The notes beneath the pieces are model-generated. The model saw nothing but the letters and a program-made list of their open reading frames with translations. It was not told where the DNA came from and ran no database searches. DNA of 64,000 nt from Neospora caninum Liverpool (taxonomy: Eukaryota > Apicomplexa > Conoidasida > Eucoccidiorida > Sarcocystidae), in NCBI RefSeq assembly GCF_000208865.1, contig NC_018390.1, forward strand, positions 3,242,270-3,306,269. Reading direction: 5' to 3'. The position numbers and the translations under genes are program-made. Shown here one piece after another: positions 46,237-64,000 of this stretch. How positions within the stretch are numbered: position 1 is the stretch's first letter; every line of letters begins with the position of its first letter.

Positions 46237-49200
46237 CTAGTTGAGCAGTCTACCGAGCATGTCAATGTGAGCAAAAGGAAGAGTGATGTTCTGCGCCATG
46301 AGCGAGGGCGCAACGATCTCCTCAGGTGTATTCAGCCCGTAAGCGCGAGGAGCCGAGGTCTGAGGGATCATCTCCGGGTTCAACTTCCCGTCCTTCAAGA
46401 ATTCCTTCCCCATGAGTTTTTGGTGCCAGTCAATCATAAAGTCGATGGACGGTGTAGGCACATCCATCTGCTCCGCAATGTCCTTCAACACACACAGCCC
46501 GAAGGGAACATCCTCGTTGAACAAACGGCCGTTGACTGCTGGAATGAAGCCTCCTGAAAAAGACAGAACAGTCCGGAGTCGGGGCGTGCAGAGCGACAGG
46601 ACTCACGAGAGCAGGATGCGACAGGAAGCGGTGAAAGGAAAACAGCCCCCACTTTTTCTCCCGCGCCGCTGGGTATCTTGCGAGAAGAAACGCGACACTT
46701 CGTCAACAGAGACGCTTCTACTTGGGCTTGTTGTCGCAAGTGCACCTGGTGTGCTATCCTCAAAAACTCTCTTCACCGGAAAAAAGTGGAAAACGTGCTC
46801 AGCTCTGCCTTCTCTCGACAGATATACACACGCCCATATATATATATATATATACAAACGCATGCGTATGAACACGAAAACGAAGGTACCTTCAACGGGG
46901 GTAGCTGGCGTTTTGCATCCTGCATAGCCGCGGTTGGTCGCGAAAACCTTCTGGAGAGTGGAAGTGTCCTTGACATCGTCTCCTGAAGAAGGCCGAGAGG
47001 AAACAACAGCACACACTCGGAGCTTGAAACCAAAGCGTTTTCTGTCGAGAATGGAAATGGTCAAACGTGAGGGCGGAAAACATGCAACTTGGCAGGGAAC
47101 TTCGACCGAGCTCCCTGCATGGACTGTGGCAGGATCAAAGTTTGCTGGAAAGGACAAGACCCGAGCGAAACGCCCGGTTGGGTTCTCTGGCGGTTGTGGG
47201 GAACGGTTCCTGAGCTAGCTGTGACCAACTTTCGTTTTTGTCTCTTCGCACACGGGCATCGACTCGCTCCTTGCGGTCAGCCCTGGATGTGGAGACCTAA
47301 ACTGCACACTCGGGTCCTAAACTTCCCACGCGCCCAACTGAGGTATTTGAATGGCCACACACATTTACATTTTAGATTTATATAAAAAAAGCGCGCGCGC
47401 CGTTTGCACTTGGGTTGGTGTGTCGGCTCCATAGAAGGCCCTCTGTGTCTGCACACATGCACAGGCGTCGTGTTTTTACCGTAATGCTGAATAACGCGCT
47501 CTTTGATGGGCAATACGCTGGAGAGGTCGAGTTCGGGGAATTTGTTCGTCAGCGCCTTCTTGATGGCCTGGAGCTCCGTGCTGAGTTTCTCTAGCCATTC
47601 GGCCGCGAGGTCGTCGAATTCGTTGTACAAACCCCACTGGATTTCGCTTTCCTTCATCGGCGTCTTGCCGTCCCACTTGTGGAAAATCGAGTAGTACCTG
47701 CAATACACAAACCCCGACAGCGTCTCCCTTTCTCCACCTCTCGGCGATTGCCTCTCCTACGGACCCACGTCCAAGGAAACACGCACTGGCGACAACCTCG
47801 AAACGGCCAGCAGCTGCAAGCGGCAGGTTTCGAAGCATTCCTTGTTTTTTCCTCTTGTCGAGAGATCTCTTCGCGGCGCTAGCCACGCGCAGCTGCCAAG
47901 GCATCTGCGGACTGGAGACTCCACAGCTCTCGCGTACCTCGCAGGGTGAATGATTTGGTTGCTCGGGCTGAGCGTGATGCACATAAAGTTCGGCAGAAGG
48001 CGGCAAGGCATGTCGAAGAGAAGACTAATGAGCAGGCGCACGGGTTGCGCCAAGGAACCAGGGACAACTGTGGCCTGAACAAGAGACAAAGCGACACAGG
48101 CGCCTTCACCCCCATACACATGGAGCTCCCGCACGCACTTACCCGCATCCGAGCATATATACATGCATGCAGGTGACACATGTGCGCAAGCGTTTTGTAA
48201 CCAATACACCCTAAAAGTAAATCCCAGCGGGCGCCTCGGGCCAAGCCGAAAACTGGACCGCCGAGCCCACACCTGGAGGCTCGGTGCCACACAGCGGCCT
48301 CTCTGCGACGAACCGAAGTATTCATTTTGCATGCACGCTGATTCACAGGGACGCAGAAAGTATTGACCCATATATATATATATATATATATACTGTTTTG
48401 GGCACTCGTGTTGATCCTCTTTCCAGGGGTGACCTACGTTGAGGTAGTCCTTGGGTCCGATGAGCTCGACAACAGAGCCGTAGCTCAGGGTACGGCAAAG
48501 CCATGGGAGGTTCTGGAGGGCGAAGTAGCCTCCCAGTTTCTTGCGACACTCCTCAGGCTCGAAGGCCTTCAGCATTGCCCAGTCGAAGCCGCCTGATGGG
48601 GACAGAAGCACACGGCGTCTTCAGGGTGTCTCGGCAAGCAGGAAAAGGAAAGGCGGAAGACGCCACAGTCGCGTCCCTCCTGGCCGAGAGAAGAGATCGA
48701 AAGCCACCGGTTACAGAGTTTGTGGAAAGTGTGTAAAAGGAAAAACGTTACCTCAGCAAAGGCAACGCCCACCGCGCGTCAAAACCCAAGTACCCAAACG
48801 GCAACATAGTGCGAATGTTACACACATGCATATGTTTGTGCATGGGGAAGGCGGTGGGGCAATACAGATATGAAGGCGCCGGTATAAACCTGTGCATCAT
48901 ACCCATTTACACATGTCCACTCTGCTTTCCCTATGGATCCACGTGCATATGCAAATCGGTGTTTTTACCATACATCTATGTATACATATGTAAGACCATA
49001 TTGCATGGCTAGGCACGTATTCGATCCAAGAGCCATGAAAGCCCCCCTTCCTTTTGCCTGGATATGCGAGCGACACACCTTGGCCGAAGACAGTTCCGAC
49101 GATGCCGCCAGCTTTCAGGTGACCACGGATCTTCTCGAGAAGTGGAAAGTGGGCGTTCGCAGGCGCACAGACCAAGCACACATCAGCCTCGGGCACAACT

Positions 49201-49544
49201 TCTGCTGGATCGGCAGACACCCTGAAAAAAGCGATTTTGGACACACAAAACCGGGATGGGGAAGAGGACACTCGAAACCACTTGAGCATCCACCTCTTCC
49301 TCTCAACTGGAGTGTTCTTGGAGATGGGAGTCACACTCTAACCGTGCGCAGCCTGCATGCCAGCAGTGACCGTTGGCCGAGCTACGGTTGGAACAAATGC
49401 CGTAAGTATATATCTCTATAGATATATATATAGAGATCTTTAACCGTTTACCTTGTTTCAGACGCCCATTCATCAACACGCAGCCACAAATGTGCCCAAG
49501 TGTATATACGCATATATAAATCTGAATTACGTCTATACGTGACC

Positions 49545-49577
<33 letters not shown>

Positions 49578-50541
49578 AGTGGAAAGAGTCGCACACTTCG
49601 GTTCCCTGTTCTGTTCAGAATCGTTAGCTTGGTTTGCACCGAAGTGGAGCAGGGACTTCCGAAATGCACCCCTAAAACCTACGCATTCAGCTTGCCGGAG
49701 ATCGAACCCAGGTGGCTCCAGCGGCAGATCTTGGTCTCCATACGGATCTCCTTTTGCCATCTGGAAAGAAATTGCGGAGCATGATTCAAAGGGATCAGGA
49801 AAACGTGGATTCAAGCGGTACAGGAGTAGATCCGTTGTTTTGAGAAGAGAGATGCAGCTGCTCGAACTCCCGTACCGCGCTCGTCTCTCGGATTCTCAAG
49901 AATTGTGGACTGTATGAGATGCAATCCCGGCCACGGCGTACACGTCCTATTTTGCCTCTGGAAGAAATCAACGATGCAGAGGAACAACCATTCGCGCTCC
50001 CGTAGTCGCCTGCACTTTTGTGGCTTTCAAGCGACTCAAGCATCTCGATCTCGCGTTGGCCATTTCCTTGTGTGCGCCGTGGAGCGGCGGCGCTCCAAGG
50101 CGGTCTTCGACGGCACATGCACCAGACGGCTCTTCAGATGAGTACAGGAACTTGGAAGTCCATTCATGCCCATCAATTGCTTCCATGCACTGATCGGGGA
50201 AAGCCGTCCATTTTTCGCCTCTGTTTTCTGCGAGGGTTGGAAGACCAGTTTCACGCGCCCCACCTCCCCGAGGTGTACATACACCCGATGCATTCGCCGT
50301 TTGCACACAAACCCAGGCAGACTGGGTGGAACCGCGTCGCTGGTCTCGGATTTTTCGGACTGAACGGGGCTTACTTTTCCGGTTGGCGAGTCAACACATT
50401 CACTCGAATGTTTTTGTGGGCCTGACCAAGCCAAGCTGCAGCTGCGTGGGCAGCGTTGCCGCCTCCGCAAATGCAAACTGTCAGCAGCGGGGCCTTGGAT
50501 TGGGCGGCGACGCCAGCAGAAACGGTGGACGGAGCACCCAT
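46237..50541 (-). CDS. NAD(P)-dependent octopine/opine dehydrogenase family enzyme
   Basis: Eight minus-strand exons, 50541-50375, 49760-49683, 49221-49079, 48592-48438, 48074-47938, 47697-47480, 46982-46890 and 46553-46237, total 1308 nt (435 aa) with all phases matching. Residues 26-32 (GGGNAAH) form the dinucleotide-binding loop after a hydrophobic strand. VSADPAEVVPEADVCLVCAP and GTVFGQGGFDW fit the Rossmann half. The C-terminal helical opine-dehydrogenase domain holds SPSNQIIHPAR (His224) and GRLFNEDVPFG (Arg340, Asp345). His plus an Arg-x4-Asp pair is the arrangement of the catalytic and substrate residues in scallop octopine dehydrogenase. The family reduces the imine of an amino acid and a 2-oxo acid, reoxidising NADH in the cytosol; the substrates here cannot be told. 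No targeting sequence is seen. Confidence 0.94.
50273..50284. promoter_or_regulatory. GTGTAYRTACAC element in opine dehydrogenase intron 1
   Basis: GTGTACATACAC, about 90 bp inside intron 1 and 257 bp from the ATG at 50541. Confidence 0.3.
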
Positions 50542-53168
50542 TTTCGATTTCTCGGGAAAACGCGTCCTCTCCAGAGGGGACAACGGAGTTTGGCCGTGCA
50601 CAACGCAAAGAACAACAGGAGAAACTGCAGGAAGAAAAGATTTGCCACTCTCCACGCGCACTTGCCCGGGTCTGCCGCACACTCGCACCGTTGCTAAAAG
50701 CAACAGCGCCGGTCTGGGAGAAGACAAGCAAGCGACCTCTGTCTCCCCTCCTCGATGGACCTGTCTCTGACCCTGGACAACAGAGAGCGCTGGCTGCCCG
50801 CGCAGCTTTCAACAGGGTGGGTGGGAGGATCCCTGTCAACGGTCCCTGCATTCTTTCCGGAGAGTTTTCGTTTTTAACTCGACTTCGAAAACGAGCGGGA
50901 AGCATCCCTTTCAAGACGGCGAAGGCGCGCCTCCGGAGAAAAGGCAAAATAAGGTGCTGGGCACCCAAAAGAACAGGAACCGCCGGAAGAGCCGTCGCCG
51001 CTGGGGTTGGGCGGCCGCCGTGGGAGAAGAGCATGGGCACGACGGAAATCCCCTTCCGCAGAAAACCCAGGAACGGGAAGAGCGGCCTCACCCAGCACAC
51101 ACAACGTGGATTCTAAACCATTGAGATGACGAATGTATGGTTTTGGGATCGTGAGCGTCTCTCAGTAACTATAGGCGTGCTTTTGGACGATAATCATATC
51201 AATGCATCACTCCAACAACTACGGTCTGTGTAGCATTTCCTCTGCTCCTTGGCATCCCAGTGAAACAAAAGTGAACAGGAAGGAAAGCGATGCGTGGAAG
51301 AAGACCAACACGCAGGAAAGCGCAGCCTCCACCTCAGAGAATGCGGAATTGCCTGCAGGGGAATGGCCAAAGAATCTCTGCACTTTCCGACAACACTTCT
51401 GCGCAAGAAGAAAGTGTGCACATGCAGCATCCATTTACAAACATCAAGAACGGTTTTCGTAGACAAGCGGGAGAACTGCGCGTGGCGCTGAGGCGTTCGG
51501 CGTGTCACACAGTCCACGGGAAAGGCAGACCAGAGATCTGTAACCTGCGGCAAACTCGAGAATTAGCGGGAGGCGAGGGACCGGAGGCGCGGAACAGAAC
51601 GAGGGAAGTGTGTGCGTCCACAGCCGCAAGAAAATGAGACCTCACGTAGCCGTAGAAAAATACGTGTTCCATGGTTTTGGGGCGCTCAACCATTCTTTTG
51701 CTTCAAACGGTAGCATCTTCACATCCATATATATATATATATATATCTGTATATGCATCATATATTGTATACCTCATATATATATATAAACTAAATACAT
51801 ATATGCGTATGGGTGTACATATGCATCAATCGACCAGTACATGGGATGGATGAAGACAGCTACTATCCGAATTCCGCAGCTGGCAGGTCCGTTTCGCCTC
51901 TCTGTAAGCTCCTGATGCTGACACTGAAACCTCTGCATTTCTGTTTCTTTCTCGCTGGGATTTGATCATTGCATCGAACTTGCCCCGAGTTGCAGGCCTT
52001 TTGTTTTGCTGAGACACACAGAAAGCGCCCTCGCGTTTTGCTGATTCGTGCTGCCGGTGTCGCTACTGACATCGGGGCGAAAACCAGCCTGGGCTCATAA
52101 AAGGAGTACGCGTGGAAAGGTTGAGCGTGGACGATCGAATGAAACCATGCGCTCCAACGCTAGTCGAAGTCTCTGACATAGCTTCTACCAACAACTGTGC
52201 GGAGCGTAACAAACCGCCGCTGCGCGGAGTGCTCCTGGAGAGCGGTTGTTTGTGCGCAAACCGCAACCAGCAGAAAATCAGACCGAGAAAAAGCGCCAAG
52301 AGTTTCGCGGTTCGGTTCCAGTTGAAAAACGCACAAATATGAAGAAATGCAAGGGGGGAAGATCGGAGTCTCCTGTGTGGCTGACATTTCAAAAGACTCA
52401 CCGAGCACTCGACTCGCGCGCAGAATTTGCGTCGGAAAGTGTTTACAGAGAGAGCGGAGCAACATTCAAAGCAAGAGTTCATCTCTATCAGCGAGGGAAT
52501 GAGAGAGTTGGGAGGAAAAAAACCGAAAACGCTTGAAAAAACAAAGATAACGCCTCCCACTCCACAACTTGGGCCCTCTCCCCAGCTGCTACGCACACAA
52601 GAAATCTGCATGCGCACCCGACACCCGACGCCTCCAGACACAGCAGGTCTATCCTGTACAGCTGTTTCTTCACGTGATGCCTGCCTGTGGACAGTCGCCC
52701 TGAGGCAAGGACACCAAACTGAACGCCTTCCAGCTCTTCGTCTTCTTCAAAGCGAACGAAAAAGAGCAGTGCACTCGCAGCCTGGTATACGTGAGGGGAG
52801 AGACATTCCACAGAGGATCCTACCTACGCCAGCGCATACCCATGGATGTACACGTGTGCTGACAACCTTCAAATCTATGGAAACATACAGAGATCGCTCT
52901 GTATTGACCTACATCTGACGATACAAGCTACATTCGACTATCGACACAAACGTGTCCCTATATATATATATATATATATATATGGATACACATTGATAAA
53001 CATGGACCGAGATGGGACACGATCCCCGGGCGTAGCTACCTACAGAGAGAACGTCTCTATTCATTTTGCACACATATGCGTTTTGCATGCACCGCAGAAG
53101 TGGAATGAGGATACTTCGCGGCTGGCTCTTTTCTAGAGGAGACGGATTTCCGCACGACCTCGAGACGG
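50542..53168. other. 2.6 kb spacer between the opine dehydrogenase 5' end and the SAM-TKL gene 3' end
   Basis: Contains the dehydrogenase leader and a TA-rich stretch at 51727-51795, with a further TA tract at 52962-52985. A 107-codon minus-strand frame (52811-52488) is open but shows no domain. Nothing else is supported. Confidence 0.5.
51727..51795. repeat. (TA)n-rich tract
   Basis: Interrupted TA repeats upstream of the opine dehydrogenase gene. Confidence 0.85.

Positions 53169-64000
<10,832 letters not shown>

Overview
The window is nuclear DNA of an apicomplexan, almost certainly a tissue-cyst coccidian close to Toxoplasma gondii. The evidence is intron-rich genes with GT-AG introns, roughly balanced base composition with many (TA)n tracts, an apicomplexan-type MIF that resembles Toxoplasma MIF without (as I remember it) matching it, and Toxoplasma-type gene families (VPS10/sortilin receptor, kelch phosphatase PPKL, plant-like AP2 domain, TKL kinase). 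Neospora caninum or a close relative is my best guess; this rests on memory and was not searched. Splice sites were read by eye and checked for phase and family-conserved junctions.

Layout, left to right. 1-1255 (-): 5' part of an unrecognised Ser/Pro-rich gene running off the left edge. 4085-6031 (-): three-exon gene for a predicted mitochondrial membrane protein. 7531-9082 (+): MIF, three exons, divergent from the previous gene over a 1.5 kb spacer. 9381-10465: about 1.1 kb of imperfect polypyrimidine repeat. About 12.3-20.2 kb (-): sortilin-like VPS10 receptor, at least 14 exons. 23.9-32.5 kb (-): PPKL, a kelch-repeat Ser/Thr phosphatase, 18 exons, 927 aa, including two GC-AG introns. 37.1-38.35 kb (-): intronless AP2-domain protein with a presequence-like N-terminus. 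41.0-43.6 kb (-): intronless SPT2-family chromatin protein. 44.6 kb (+): a possible small one-helix membrane protein. 46.2-50.5 kb (-): octopine/opine dehydrogenase family enzyme, 8 exons, 435 aa. 53.2 kb to the right edge (-): a SAM-domain TKL-like kinase whose catalytic Lys, HRD Asp and DFG Asp all appear replaced, that is, a pseudokinase.

Apart from MIF and the small candidate, every recognised gene is on the minus strand. The genes do not form one pathway: they cover secretory-organelle trafficking (sortilin receptor), phosphorylation signalling (PPKL, SAM-TKL), chromatin or RNA functions (SPT2, AP2), mitochondria, imino-acid/NAD chemistry and a secreted cytokine-like tautomerase. Spacers and introns are full of (TA)n, (CTAT)n and other simple repeats. 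A near-palindromic 12-mer, GTGTAYRTACAC, recurs about a dozen times, mostly in spacers and introns. No rRNA, tRNA, CRISPR array or recognisable transposon was seen.
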